64,000 bases of DNA from Neodontobutis hainanensis (GCA_024349245.1 JALDNG010000024.1:6539501-6603500); one strand, 5' to 3'. Numbered from the stretch's first letter, positions 24,105 through 36,379 are shown. Numbers and translations are program-made. Notes: a model not told the origin generated them from the sequence alone.

Positions 24105-27100
24105 ATAAAGTCAGGTCCTGCTCAAACAGACTTGAAACTTGCACTGTTCAATGTTAGGTCTTTGGGAAACATTTTTTTTAATTAATGATATTATAACTTT
24201 AAATAAGCTTGATTTTATGTTTTTAACAGAAACATGGTTAGACAGCAAGACTGGAAATGCGGTCCTTATTGAATCCACCCCATCGAATTTCACCTTTTTA
24301 TCCAAAATGCGGGAAAACAAAAAGGTTGGTGGTTTATGTGCCTTTTCTTAGGGATAATATTCTTATCCAGAAGCTATCACTTGGGGAGTTTTTATCATTT
24401 GAGTATGTCATGTATATCATTTAAAATGGAGTTGAGGTTTTCTCCATCCATTTTATACAGTATGAAGTACTTTACAAACCACCCCAACAATGTCATGATT
24501 TTATTGATGAGTTTACTGAAATGCTTTCGGTTATTTGCACAGAATTTGAACAAATAGTCATATCAGGTGATTTTAATGCATGTGGATAATGTTTGTGACA
24601 GGAATGCCAAAGAACTTTCTACTATTCTTGATACTTTTGGTCTTTGTCAGCATGTTAATGAGCCGACCCATAACAGAGGTCACACTCTGGACCTGGTCAT
24701 TACAAAGGGTGTTCATATTTCAGATGTCACTGTGATTGATGTTGCTCTGTCTGATCATTCTTGTGTCTTTTTCCATCTGTTCATATTTCCAAAACTTGCT
24801 GCTGGTCCTACAGTTGTTCAGAAGAGGCACATTAAGGATAACACCAGGACACAGTTTATGGAGGCAATCAGGTTTGAAAATGCCTCATCAGGTCAAGTTG
24901 ACTGCAGCCACCTAGGACACTTGGATGGGTTTACACATTTTACACCCATTAATGACAGAACAAATGAAAAAACTGTCTCCAGCCTGAGTTCATCCACCTG
25001 CTGCCTCGATGTTTTATCCACTAGATTTCTAAAATCAGTACTAAGCAGTTTGTTACCACAACTCACTGAAATAGTCAATAATTCCTTACAGTCTGGAACA
25101 TTTCCAATGGCCTTAAAAACTGCTGCCATTAAGCCTCTCCTAAAGAAGAGCAGTCTTGATGCTACAGTCCTCAACAACTATCGACCCATATCAAATAGGG
25201 ATGAGCGAGTACAGCATTATCTGTATCCGTATCTGTTAACCATATGAATTATCTGTATCTGTAGCTGTACTCGGACTCGTGACCTAACCCGGAAGTGGGC
25301 AGGATTTAACCAGGAAGTGGGTGGGTTGATTTGAAATGGGCGTGGCTTTAATTGGTGTGTTTTAATTATGCACTTAATATGGATTGATCAGAAATTGTTA
25401 TATTTATTGCTGATTAGAAAACTATTTACATGACAGCATCAGCATTGAGCTTCAGATCAATGGTTTTGTTCACAATAACAAACGATATACAGTTCAAACT
25501 ATGTATGAACAAGTTTTGCAACAATGAATACAACACATGCGTTTGCAATTATGAAGAAAAATGTAATGAACAAGAGTTTTTTTCTAAATATAACTTTTTT
25601 TTTTACTTTTAATTAATCAGTGTGAATTTTTTTTTTGTTGGTTCTTTTATTTATTTATTTATTTCCACACCAGGTATGTGTGTGTAGCTTATTAATTTGT
25701 ATTATAGTTTTATACTACTAATTCCTTTATTTTTTATGAAATACAGCAAGAAAGTGTCAGATACTGTGTGAAATTAAAAAAACTGGTGGTTAGAGCCAGC
25801 AGACGAGTAAAAAAAACAAAAAAAAATTAATTAACTAATTAATTAAGCAAATTAATTTGTAATATAGTAGTATTTCTACTACTACTTTATTGTTTGCGTG
25901 AACTCAAAAAACTGGTTAGAGCCAGCAAACGGTCAAAAAAAGAAAAAAAAAATATCTCCGACAGGCAGAGACGCAATGCTAGTTGCATTCTACCAATCAC
26001 CACGTCTGAACAAACCCCACATTTCCCAGACCTCTACTGGTTAATAAGTACTACAAACAAACCAAAATAAAAAACAAACCTGAAGCTGAAGAAACCGTAA
26101 ACGTTAACGGAAAAGTCCCGCAAACCTGAGTGACTGAGAGAAAGACAGAGAGAGAAAGAGCGCTGTTCTCTTCTCAGTGTTCTGTGTGAGTGAGCAGAGG
26201 GGAGAGTCGCTGTCACAGAACACAGACACAGTCAGCTACCCAATGAGGATTTTTATTCAATACGAGCACAGATATTAGCTCGTATTACTCGTATAATACT
26301 CGTTCTCAGCAAAAGTGCTTTATCCGTACCGGATACATGTTTCAACCGAGTATCTGGCTCAACTCTAATATCAAACCTGCCATTTTTAGGGAAAGTCATT
26401 GAAAAAGTTGTATATCAGCTACTTAATGACTTTCTATTACTTAACAACTGCTTTGATCCTTTTCAGTCAGGATTCAGCCCCCATCACAGACTGAGACTGC
26501 ACTTATTTCATCTGAACACTGACACAGGCAGTCTTAGTTCTGTTGGACTTGAGTGCTGCGTTTGATACCGTGGACCATGAAATCCTGTCACAAAGATTAG
26601 AGGAATGGATAGGTATCACTGGAACTGCTCTTAAATGTTTTCAGTCCTATCTTGAAGACAGGAAGTGCTTTGTTTCGGTTGGAAACTGTGTATCAGACCA
26701 AATGGCCCTGACATGTGGGGTTCCACAGGGGTCTATCTTGGGACCTCTATTATTCAATCTCTACATGCTTCCTTTAGGCCAGTTAATACACAGCTGTGAC
26801 ATTTCATACCATAATTATACAGATGACACTCAGATTTACATTTCACTCACAGCAGGTGAAAATGGACAAATCCACTGTGTCACTGCATTGAACAGATTGA
26901 TGTGTGGATGCATAATCATTTTCTCCAAAAAACTAATTATCTTTGGGCCACAGAAACAAACAGAAAGTGTCAGCAGTCACCTCGTGTCTAGAGGTGTTAG
27001 GTTAGAAATCTAGGGGTCATCATGGACTCAGACTTGAATGTCACATTAAGTCAATTACATCGTCTGCATTTTATCACCTTAGAAACATTTCCAAAGTCAA

Positions 27101-27125
27101 AGGGATAATTTATCAACCAGACTTT
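24105..27125 (+). mobile_element. L2-like non-LTR retrotransposon, broken and interrupted
   Basis: Plus-strand pieces of a LINE are present. The endonuclease start region has LFNVRSL and LDFMFLTETWLDS (24135-24260). The linker has HTLDLVITKG (about 24690). The reverse transcriptase pieces include TAAIKPLLKK and NNYRPIS (25110-25195) before the insertion, and LSAAFDTVDHEIL, GVPQGSILGPLLFNLYMLPLG and YTDDTQIYIS after it (26545-26850). The catalytic motif is YTDD rather than YADD. Several frameshifts and a hAT insertion at 25196-26367 make it inactive. The AFDTVDH and GVPQGSILGPLL motifs place it in the CR1/L2 group. Confidence 0.88.
25196..26367. mobile_element. non-autonomous hAT-type element with 8-bp target duplication
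   Basis: The insert begins TAGGGATGAGC and ends with the inverted form of TAGAGTTGAGC. It is flanked on both sides by ATATCAAA (25188-25195 and 26368-26375). An 8-bp duplication with TAG-starting ends is typical of hAT transposons. The reading of the surrounding reverse transcriptase resumes exactly after one copy of the duplication. The 1172-bp interior has no transposase frame, so it depended on another element. Confidence 0.88.
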
Positions 27126-28300
27126 TAAAATGTTTTTAATTTTTCTTATGTTTCTTAATCTAAATCTTGTAAATTGTCTTTGATTTGTTGTGAAGGTCAC
27201 TAATGGTCGAGCGGTTAGTTACAATTTTTGGGGGGTCGTCCCTTCTATGAGGACTAACTCCCTGCTATTTTCTATTTCTATGAGACTCTAACACAGTACT
27301 CGCTTCTACACATTAATGACTTTTGCGGCTGACAGATCACTGTAGGCGGATGCCGGACCTGATTGCAAGTCGGTTGGTTAAAGTCCGGTCTAACCTTAAA
27401 ACAGCTCCGTCTGTAAAACTGGGTCCCGAGTGTGTGACTCCTCTAATGAGCGCTATCACTCAAGACAGTCCCATCTTTTTATAGAGGATTTTAGTAGAGG
27501 TCTTACCTTAAGCTTGTGCAGCGGTCGAATCTCCCTGTTATTCTGATGTCCAGTGGACGATTTGGACGACCTGCTAGTTAGTGAGTCTGATTCTTTAAAT
27601 CAGACCTCTGTGCCAATAGGAGAGGCTGTAGGAGTTTAAAGAACGACATGGAGAGTGAATATGTCTTTATCCTAGTATTGAACTAGGCTTTTATTAAAAG
27701 GTTAAACAAAAATTACAGCATGACACTGACAAGACATGACATACATTTTTTTTTCTCTTCTCACAATATAACCTCTTACTCCTTACAAAATAACATAGTT
27801 ATATGACCTCAACTTGAGTACTAGGATTGACCTTTTCTAGAGTTTTAGAGGGTGAGACAGATTTTCAGAGGAAGAAGTAGTATTTGTCGTGAACAACTCT
27901 GTGTGTGTATCCCTGTCCTGCTATGAACTCCATGAGTGGCACGGCCTTCTGTGAACTTCATGTGCCCTGTCTCATGTGAGCTTTTTGTGTGTACTTGTCA
28001 TACCTGCCTCTGTGTGTGTCACTGTATGTCATGACTTCCTGTTCTGTGCTCACAGACAAAATTTGACCTATATTTTAGTCTGCTGATTCTAGGCCTACTT
28101 AGATTTAAACTCTTGGTTCTCGTTTACACTTAACACATTTTGTTCTTTCACACTTCCAAAACATCATTGAAATATATTTAACTTTACTCTTAAACATTTT
28201 ACTTCTTATTCTTAATTGTTTACAAGTCTTCACTTTTACCACAGTGTCCTTGTGGATCTGTGTTCTCTTTGGTCCTCGAAGTTCCACCTAATCTTCCGCA
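27126..28300. other. unassigned sequence between LINE parts
   Basis: After the LINE homology ends near 27125 there is about 1.2 kb with no long open frame and no family that I recognise. A CR1/L2-like 3' terminus follows at 28305. Confidence 0.4.
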
Positions 28301-28304
28301 TTCA

Positions 28305-28380
28305 CTACAGATTCCTGTAAAGCCCTTTGAGTTACCCAGTGTATGAATTGTGCTATATAAATTGCCTTGCCTTGCCTTGA
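28305..28380 (+). repeat. L2-like LINE 3' terminus
   Basis: AAAGCCCTTTGAGTTACC, then GTGCTATATAAATTGCCTTG and repeated TTGCC, is the typical 3' end of fish L2-type LINEs. It may be the tail of the element at 24105-27125. Confidence 0.7.
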
Positions 28381-29590
28381 GCTGACTTCTTAGGACTTGC
28401 CTTACTCGTTGGAGGTATTTGGCAGTTGTTGTTTTCCTTGTTACCTCTTCAAGGTTGCCATTTGCCTGTGGTATTCCAAGGTACTTGTAACCATCCTCAA
28501 TGTCTGCTATTGTTCCTTCTGGGAGTGAGACCCCTTCTGTGTGGACTACTGTGGTGTACTATTTTGGATGTTATGTGTTTATTTTTGTATACTTAGTTAA
28601 TAATTTTGTTATGAGTTTATGTTAAGTTTCTCATGGTTTATACTTATGCATGGTTTATAATCAAGTATGGGATGTTATATTAATACACCTAGAAACATTA
28701 TAATGTAAAAGAGAAAACAATGTCAGAGTGTATGTTGTAAAACATGATAAATTTAATGTACACACACACACACAGAGAAGATCTAGATAGAGACATATGT
28801 GCCTGTTACCGAAGGTTACAGGGGAAAGGAGAGAACCAAGGAGGAGGGGGTACTCAAGGCCTTACAGGATGGCATTAGGGAATTAATGAGGAGATCTTCA
28901 AGGCCGTACAGGAACAGTCATTAATAAACTGTCATATGAAAACTCTATAAAAGCTTACTTCTACTGTACAATCTTTAGTAGAGCTGGGGAAAATCTACTT
29001 GGGTCGTTATTGTGGCGGTTACAATAAAGACTCTATGGCATTGAACTGGTTGTGCGTTCATTACTTGTTACATCAATTAGTGCTGAAGGCTCAGCGGTCA
29101 GTTTCAGGCACCACACTACCTTCCCTCTCTTTGTCACCATTCGACTACACTTCTCAAGCCCGAATGACATCCCAATGTCAGGGCCGTAGATCCTGGTGGT
29201 GTGGATCAGCAAGTTGTTGTCCCGCCGCCGTTGATCCCCTCTGACCTCTCGTCCTGGCTCCCCCTTGCTGTAGCATTTGTGTTGCATTTTGTCAATCTCA
29301 AGTTGTGATTGCAGTTCCCGCTTGTGGATGTTGGAACACTGAGCTAATAGTTGCTTTGATGTAAGCATTGATTGTGGGTTTTGAAGTAACCCTTCATCCC
29401 ACATCCTCTTCATGTAAACCCTCTGACTAGGGTTACTGGAGTAGTAGCATTCCAACAGAGCCTTGTTGTCGCATCTCGCCCATCTCCGTGTTGTTCTTGT
29501 TCCAGTAGCCCATTTTCCATCACGGTGCTCTGGTTCCCCAGCACCTGACGCAGACCTTGTTTGGCCGGGCGATGTCTGAGCCGGCTTCTC
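28381..29590 (-). mobile_element. Rex6/Dong-like (R4 group) LINE, deleted copy, minus strand
   Basis: Minus-strand translation shows an N-terminal region (ALLECYYSSNPSQRVYMKRM, 29395-29455). After an internal deletion comes sequence found downstream of the RT active site in other copies (MSFGLEKCSRMVTKRGKV, about 29120-29180). On the far side of an LTR insertion it continues with the VVHTEGVSLPEG and YKYLGIP region (28381-28545). The same blocks occur at 57560 and 60955. The deletion between N-terminus and RT makes it non-autonomous. Confidence 0.8.
28550..29115 (+). mobile_element. solo LTR inserted in the Rex6/Dong-like LINE
   Basis: This 566-bp unit starts TGTGGTG and ends CACCACA, a perfect 7-bp inverted repeat with TG...CA ends. 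CTAC flanks both sides (28546-28549 and 29116-29119), and the interrupted LINE frame rejoins when it is removed. It carries a TATAAAA box at 28946 and AATAAA at 29023, as an LTR promoter and polyadenylation signal would. No internal retroviral or gypsy genes accompany it, so it is a solo LTR left by recombination. Confidence 0.87.
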
Positions 29591-31660
29591 ATAGCATTTA
29601 TTGTTACCTATAATTATTATGAGTTAAGCAGTATTGTGAAGGGACTTGCCTAAGGACCCACACTGGATGATGGGTCATTGCGCCCGTAGTGGTTACATGC
29701 ACTTGGCCTCTGGGACCGTGAGTTACCGCTGAGAGCTGGAGTGTGCAACCTGAATTTTAAGCGGGATTGCTTCTCTAACGCAATGGAGGCGGAAATGGGC
29801 TTCTCCAAACAGCTCTCGCTAAAAAGTAACACAGCGCCAAATGCTGCTCCTGCACAGACTCCCACCACCGCAACGGTGTCTTGAGGTGAGTGAACATATA
29901 TTTTTAAACACAATTTATGTTTCTTCCCAGTAAAGCTAAAGTTAATTAATACATTTTTTATGTTGCTAGTTAGGTAAAGTATGCTAAATGTTAGCTTCAG
30001 CTGCTCCTGATACCGGGCTAACGCGCTAATGAGGGCTGCTATGGTGTTAATACATGTAGCACAGTACACACAGACATCTAGATTTACTCAATATTCTGTT
30101 TATTTCTCGTACACGGGCAGCACTCTGCTGTACCTGGAGCAGAGATGCAGCACTTAGCACTAAAAACCTTTCACTGGCTCGTGACTCTGGACTTGAACAT
30201 GAACATCACGACTCGTGTAACACTGTGAGTTTTGACTCAAAACAGACTCAAAATCTGTCTTGGACTTGTGTGTTTCGTGTCAACTTTGCTAATTTGATTG
30301 ACCGCGAAAGCGGGCGCCTTCCGTGTATGTTTTTTATCACTGCTCTCGGGGGAAACCGATAAGAGCTGGTGCTGCAGAGCAAACCGACCCAGTGACAGCA
30401 CATACGGATTAAAAGACTAGCGCTTTCACGGAGGATATATTTGTTCAGAGTCAAATTACAATAACAGGAGATCCACAGAAAAGTGGTGACTCAGACTCCA
30501 GTAGGACACTAACATGTAGGCTGTGGCAACAGTGAGTGTTTGTGTTTATATGTCTTCTTTAGATTCTTTGCTTTGTGAGAATATTTGTATTAATAATATC
30601 ATTTATAAACATTTTAAAATCTCTAAAATTAATTAATATAATACTGTAATTGTAAACAATAACACAAAATCCTTTTTTTTTTTTTTGCCTAAGATGACCA
30701 GAGAAACTGGGTGCCATGTACAAATACATTAATCTCACAAGAAAATATATGCTTTGTACCAGACTTAGAACTTCACACTCTAGGAGCTGTTTCCGCTGTT
30801 TGATGGTTTTAAATGATTAGGCAGAATGTGCAAAGGCAAAGTATCTTTTAGGGCTTGTGCAGATCATTTGTTTTTGCAGCCACCCAGGCCAGAACACCTA
30901 ATAAGAGTGTGTCATGTGACACTGATGGAGTTGCCTTTCCCAGTGTCCCAGGATTAGCTCTGCACCAATAAAGAGGAAAAAGTGTGAGGTGTTCACTGCT
31001 GACTCCAGCTAACATCCAGATGGTAGTGAGAGCATTATGGACTGTACAAGGTAATGTGTTTAGTCCCATTCTTTAGTGTTTTGTTTTACTGTTATAGTGC
31101 AATTACTTTTTTTTTAATTCTCTAACAAGAAAACATGAGGTGTGTGATAATCTATCATCTTATTGTCATTAAAATGGTCTAATTTAAGAAATAAAATCAT
31201 GTTTATATTTTTATTTTATCTTCAGAACCTGGTTACTGTTACTATTCCTGCGTCACTTCACTGTTAAAAATACTTCATCCTTCAAGTTTGCTGCTGGCTA
31301 TCATCTTAGATTCAGTCTCTGAAAAATCCAATTGGCACTATAGTTTCTGAGACTTTACTTTACTGACTAAAATTTGACTAATGTAAACACTAATTCACTG
31401 CTGAATACACACAAGATTCTTAAAAATTTTGGAACAGCTCATGAAGTTTTAATCAGCCTGTGTAACACTGGCTCTTGCATTTTACCGCCTTTGCTCCCAA
31501 AAAGTGCAACTAACAGTGACTTTCAAACACAGTAAAAAGCCTCTGTCCTGACTGTGCAGGATACAAAGTGTTGGACCTGCCTTGAAATGATGTATGAGAA
31601 TTTACTGACATTTATTTTTTTATTTAAATTTAGTGTGTATTTAGTGACACAGGCTTACCT
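29591..31660. other. intergenic, nothing recognised
   Basis: No coding homology is seen in either strand. The open frames here are short and isolated. Confidence 0.45.
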
Positions 31661-31662
31661 TC

Positions 31663-32727
31663 TTTATGGCTTCTTCAATGTGTCTGCAACATATCACAAC
31701 ACACACGGGTTCAGACATTTCTAAATGGATATAATATACAGTTTAGATCCAATGTAAGATGACTTACTTGATTCCTCCTCCATTTCTTATGTCTTTGGTG
31801 CTAAAGTTTATATGAACACCCGATGCCCCTCTAATATCAGGGATGGGTTTTGGAGGTTTTCAAAGGAGGGAACCACCCTGAAGTCCTCACACACACGGCA
31901 CAGAATATAACGGGCCATCCACACTTGATCTGCTAGTTCGACCCCTTCACATGGACCAATCTGGAACTCCCACTGATCATACAGAGGTCACAGGGAGCAA
32001 AAGAACAGGATGCTGTTAATTTAGTGTGATAAGACTTGTTTTTTGGCTATATTAATGAGACATCCTTTACTGTCACCTCAGATGTAAATATAGCTCCATC
32101 AAATGTATTCAAACCAAACCAGTCACACAAGTTTTTACCTGAGAAGGCACTACCTCTGCAGTACTGCCACAGATCTCCACCCCAGCGTACAGACAGGCAT
32201 TATAGTGACTCATACAGACATCCCTTCCATATGCTTTGTTAATTCCCACAGCAGCGCCAGCTGAAATTACATTCACAAGAGACAAGAAGTCACATAAAAC
32301 AACCATTTGTGATTAAAGTGTGTTCATAAAGGTTTAAGTGAGACCATTAGAAATAGGGCATTCTATAGCAGGCCAACCAAAAGGCAGTCCATCTAAACCA
32401 TAGAGTATATACTCCTGCTCCATTCCAAACCAGGGCTCCGTTACCTTCACAGTCTCCATAGCTTTAACACATTCTGTGCGATGATTACTTTCTACATGGA
32501 AAAACAAAAGCAGGAGTTATGTCACCTAGAAACACACACAAGTGGTATGTTTTACAATTGTGATATACAACATTTACCAAAGGGGACACCAGGAGCAAGA
32601 AAGGTTTCACAAAGCACCAGCTTATTAGGATCAAGGGTAAAGGGGTCACAAAACATTTTCACTGGAACCAAAATAAATTCTTTAGAAAGCTCATTTAAAC
32701 TGTAGGTAGCGTACCATTCTGGGATAT
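31663..32727 (-). pseudogene. glul-like pseudogene A (recent, truncated, frameshifted)
   Basis: Exons 2 to 5 of the glutamine synthetase-like gene are present on the minus strand: 32727-32578, 32491-32345, 32260-32139 and 31972-31768. Only the first few codons of exon 6 remain (31683 down to about 31663). Exons 2, 3 and 4 have exactly the lengths of the intact copies (150, 147, 122). Exon 5 is 205 instead of 200 nt because of a 5-nt insertion in the FDPKP region near 31850, which shifts the frame. Exon 1 is missing although its promoter-side flank survives at 33870-34155. It therefore cannot make a full protein. Confidence 0.92.
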
Positions 32728-32779
32728 CTGCAACAGAGAAAATGAATTTACACTCACCAATTTAAATGGGTCCCCACAG

Positions 32780-33130
32780 GAGTAAAGTTGGGAAGCCTGG
32801 AGCCTATCCCAGCAGCTTTGGGCCTGAGGCGGGGTACACCCTGGACAGTGGCCAGTTAGTCGCACGGCTGAAATTTCGAGACAAACAGTGACAGACAACC
32901 ATTCACTCTCACATTCATTCACTAGGGACACTTTAGAGTTCCTGATTAACCTGTACATTCATGTGTTTGGAATTTGGGAGGAAGCTGGAGTACCCGAAGA
33001 GAACCCACGGTAACACGTGGAGGACATGCAGACTCCTCACAGAAAGATCAGAGTCGGTAGAGAATGTTTGGGGTTGGCCGGGTTTTGAACTCACAACCTT
33101 CTTGCTGTGAGGCAGGAGTGCTAACTGTTA
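32780..33130. repeat. common fish interspersed repeat
   Basis: Sequence such as GGAGCCTATCCCAGCAGCTT, GGCGGGGTACACCCTGGACA and GGAGGACATGCAGACTCC is a very frequent teleost repeat. I am not certain of its class. It starts right after GGAGTAAAG, a sequence that continues uninterrupted into unrelated intron DNA in glul-like copy C, so it probably inserted in copy A. Confidence 0.7.
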
Positions 33131-33518
33131 TGGGAATTTTATACTACACACTTATTATTTCATTATTATTTCGGTTCATTCTGTTCATGCCCTGTCCTTC
33201 AACATAGACCTAGACATATTACCACCTGGCCTCTTTGTTGTAGGTCTGTGTAGGCGGTAACCATCGTCTCTTCCCAAAACACTGTCTGATATAAAATGCA
33301 ATTTAATGTTTACTTTGGTAAGCAAAAACCATCAGCCTGTATCTTTGTCTGACATGTATTTGCTTGATTTCTTGCAAGGAATAAAACCTGACCCTTTATT
33401 CTAAAATCATATTCAGTCTCCATCGTCTGCTCATTTAATCTGTAAAATAAGTTCAAGTAACACTAACTACTCTGCCACGTGCACCCTATATATGTATAAC
33501 AAATTGTTATAGTATATA

Positions 33519-33524
<6 letters not shown>

Positions 33525-33599
<75 letters not shown>
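33525..33599. repeat. (TA)n microsatellite
   Basis: A nearly pure TA tract of about 37 units. Confidence 0.95.
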
Positions 33600-33604
<5 letters not shown>

Positions 33605-33840
33605 TGTTTGTTTTCTGACAGCCACTCACTTTGTACCAACTGCCCTGGGCCTGGAGATATTCTTTGCAGTGGCATTATTGTGGCTGTGAAAGCAATAGTT
33701 TCTTACCTTTTTCAACATTATGCAATCATTTTAGGTATGTTGACACATCTCAAGCTATCCTACCAATCAGAAACAACCATTTTCACATATCAATAGTAGT
33801 TTTTATGTGACATTTGTGGTGCTTGAAGAGCAAAAGAGTT
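33600..33840 (-). other. glul-like copy A intron 1 remnant
   Basis: This matches 38200-38400 in intron 1 of copy B closely (GCCACTCACTTTGTACCA, TTTGCAGTGGCATTATTGTG). It shows that the duplicated unit extends beyond the exons. Confidence 0.8.
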
Positions 33841-33869
33841 CTGTGTAATTTCCCGCAGGGGAAGCAGAA

Positions 33870-34155
33870 ACAGATCTCACAGCCCATTCACAGCACTTCA
33901 CTGAATGTTGTGACTACTTTTATTTCACACTACACAGTAAATATAAAATGTAGGGGTGGAGTCATGTTGGCCCTTTCAGATTGTATTGTTTGGCCTGTTT
34001 TACCAGTGTTCTGTTGTTATAGCAACATACCTACTACATTGCCTTATGAATTGATAGTAGGTATGTCACTTTTTTACAGAGGGTTAACTGTTTCACAGAA
34101 GGATAAAAACATGTGAAACCTGTTCCGCCAATAACTGTAACACTGACACATCTTG
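33870..34155 (-). promoter_or_regulatory. orphan promoter block of glul-like copy A
   Basis: This is homologous to the upstream blocks of copies B (43983-44270) and C (60320-60607). It keeps a TATA-like TATATTTA (33938-33945 on the complement) and an inverted CCAAT (34128-34132). Exon 1, which should follow, is deleted. Confidence 0.65.
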
Positions 34156-34524
34156 AGGATCTTCCTGTGTCTTAATGTGAAGTGTCTTACCTCTGTTTGT
34201 ATGTGAGAATGACTTCCTGCCCTTGTGTCTTTCCCTCCTATGTGATTGTCTGCTCCGCCCTTAATGTGTGCCATCTGTGTCTCATTGTGTTCCCTTTATA
34301 ATCCATAATCCGTGTGTTTCCAATGTTCATGGTCAGATTGTCTTTCTTCCTTCCTTCCTTTCTTCACCCCTGGGAGTAGTGGACCCTGTCTTGATGTAAA
34401 CTTCGGCTTGTGAATATGGATCGTGCACTTGTAAACCTAAATAAATCCTTCTGAGACCATATACCTCTGTGGGGTTCTGCCTTGAGAGTCCTCTTTGCCT
34501 GTTCCGGATACCGGGGTCGTGACA
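34156..34524 (+). mobile_element. LTR fragment, Ty3/gypsy-like
   Basis: Homology with the other glul-like upstream blocks stops abruptly at 34155. The inserted stretch has CCCTTTATAATCC, then AATAAATCC near 34440, and ends CCGGGGTCGTGACA at 34524, like the R/U5 part of fish gypsy LTRs. The left end lacks the expected TGTCA start, so it is truncated. Confidence 0.55.
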
Positions 34525-34974
34525 GCTACAACATGTAACAAACGTCACATGCAGTCAATAATATTTCATATAAAGTTAGCTCTAACTGCTGTATGGTGTT
34601 GAACAATGCTTTATTAAACATGTCATTGTCAAACATAAGTCGCTCTCTTATCTCACATGTCTCAGGAGTTCTCTTTTACTGTTGTGTCAGCACTCGAGTG
34701 TCAAATATGGTTTGCTCAATAAACTGTCAAACAAAAAACATTTCTTACCTTCTCTGTAAATGTCTTATTATATAACTTCATTTTGCGGATCATGTTGTAC
34801 ATGTAATGTCAGAGCCTGACACTCCACACCTATTTAAGACCCCACCTACAAGTGTTCCCCAAGCGGCTCAGCAGAGCATGCGCAGGGAGTATGAGATGGT
34901 GTCTTTATAACTGTTTAGTTTAAGAAAGTTTAAGAAAGTTTGTGGTAAACCAGGATTTTAATTAAGAAAGGCAA

Positions 34975-35390
34975 ATGATGAGGGAAGAGGGTGGGAATGT
35001 GGAATTTGGTTCGCTTGAGAGGTAGACCTGGGTGTTATCTGCATAGCAGGGAATGTGATGTTTTCGGAAGATGTGACCAAAAGGGAGAATGTAGATGATA
35101 AACAGCAGGGCACACCTGTGGTAACGAAGACAGGATGGGAGGTGAAGGATTTGAGCTGGATGAACTGAGATCCCCCTGAGCGGTTGGAGTGAAACCAAGT
35201 GAGGGCTGCAGAAGGTTTGAGTGTGAGATGTATCAAAGGCTGCAGTTAAAAGTAGCAGAAGGAGGATGGAGAGTGAACCGGAGTCTGCAAAAAGAAGGTC
35301 ATTTGCAGTTTTAAGGGGGGCAGTTTCAGCGCTGGGACGGAAGCCAGATTGGAATTGTTCATAAAGATTACTGGAAGATAAGTGGGTATT
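34975..35390 (-). mobile_element. L2-like LINE reverse transcriptase fragment
   Basis: Minus-strand reading gives LTAAFDT-like, SQFIQLKSFTSHPVFVTTGV, FIIYILPFGHIFRKHHIPCY and ADNTQVYLSS. This is the RT core with the catalytic YADD altered to YADN, plus frameshifts. A relative lies at 63005-63170. Confidence 0.8.
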
Positions 35391-35439
35391 AATTTGAGTA
35401 GTAAAAGTTTTTTACAAGTATGGAATTAACATCAGTGGT

Positions 35440-36065
35440 TTTAAGAGAGGGTAAGCAGTGGTTTCGCTCGTGGTGTCCTGCCGTGGATACCTGCTTGTTC
35501 TGCTTGTAATCTGTTGGAAGTCTTATTCCTGGAGCAGACAGGGCAGGCAGAAACAAAGTCTTTAGTGTCTCTGTCCATGGTGGGCCACCAAAACCTGCCT
35601 CGCAGGACGGCCAGCGTGCGACCAATCCCAGGATGGCAAGTGAGGTGAGTACAATGGGCCCACTGCAAAACCTCCGATCGCATATCCTCAGGGACAAACA
35701 AGGCGTTAGGGGGGCCAGTCCCAGGGTCGGGGTGCTGGCGTTGGGCAAGCCTGACCCGAAACTCGATCTCTCAGATGAGAGTCGCCATGATATGGGACTG
35801 GGGCAGGATAGGCTCTTTCTCTTCATGAGCAGGCAGACCTGTGTCAAAGACTCGGGACAAGGCATCTGACTCAGGTTCTTCGAGCCAGGCCGATAAGTCA
35901 GGGTGAAATAAAAGCAATCAAAGAACAATGCCCACCTGGCCTGCCAGTAATTTAGCCGTCTAACTGTCTATAAATATGTAAGGTTCTTATGGTCAGACCA
36001 GACAACAAACGAGTGGAATCCACCCTCCAGCCAGTGGCACCACTCCTCCAAGGCGAACTTTACAC
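35440..36065 (-). mobile_element. Ty3/gypsy pol fragment (RNase H to integrase zinc finger)
   Basis: On the minus strand, FALEEWCHWLEGGFHSFVVW and DHKNLTYL (about 35970-36060), then FYFTLTYRPGSKNLSQMPCP (about 35870-35920), are the end of gypsy RNase H. EVLQWAHCTHLTCHPGIGRT, FWWPTMDRDTKDFV and CPVCSRNK (35520-35680) are the HHCC integrase zinc finger. A frameshift separates the two parts. No LTRs or catalytic integrase core are seen. Confidence 0.85.
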
Positions 36066-36345
36066 CAAGTCTTGGTTGACAAGACAGCCCTACAACATCC
36101 AGAGACTTGAGGTACTCAGGGCGTATCTCATCCACCCCCGGGGCCTTGCTACTAAGGAGCTTCCCAACTTCCTCAGTGATTTTGGTCTGGGTAATGGAGT
36201 CCACCTCCGAGCCTTCGGCCTCTGCTTCCTCAGTGAAAGACGTGTCGGTGGGGTTGAGGAGATCCTCGAAGTATTCCTTCCACAATCCAACAATGTCCAC
36301 AGTTGAAGTCAGCAGATTATGCCCCTTAGTGCCAATTGGGCATCG
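36066..36345 (-). mobile_element. Rex3-like (RTE) LINE fragment
   Basis: Minus-strand WKEYFEDLLNPTDTSFTEEA and SKAPGVDEIRPEYLKSLDVV match the full-length copy at 53674-57025. The fragment abuts the gypsy remnant. Confidence 0.85.
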
Positions 36346-36379
36346 TTTAAATGCCACAGCCTACCTGAGCATTGTTTCT

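Noticed and set aside
24139..24351. A host gene encoding MFLTETWLDS.
   Set aside because: The motif is the endonuclease start of a LINE, and RT motifs follow on the same strand.
27187..27240. A retroviral-type primer-binding site (TGGGGGGTCGTCC, 27229-27241) after a possible LTR end.
   Set aside because: No LTR could be defined upstream, where L2-like LINE sequence lies, and no gag-like frame follows. The match is probably chance.
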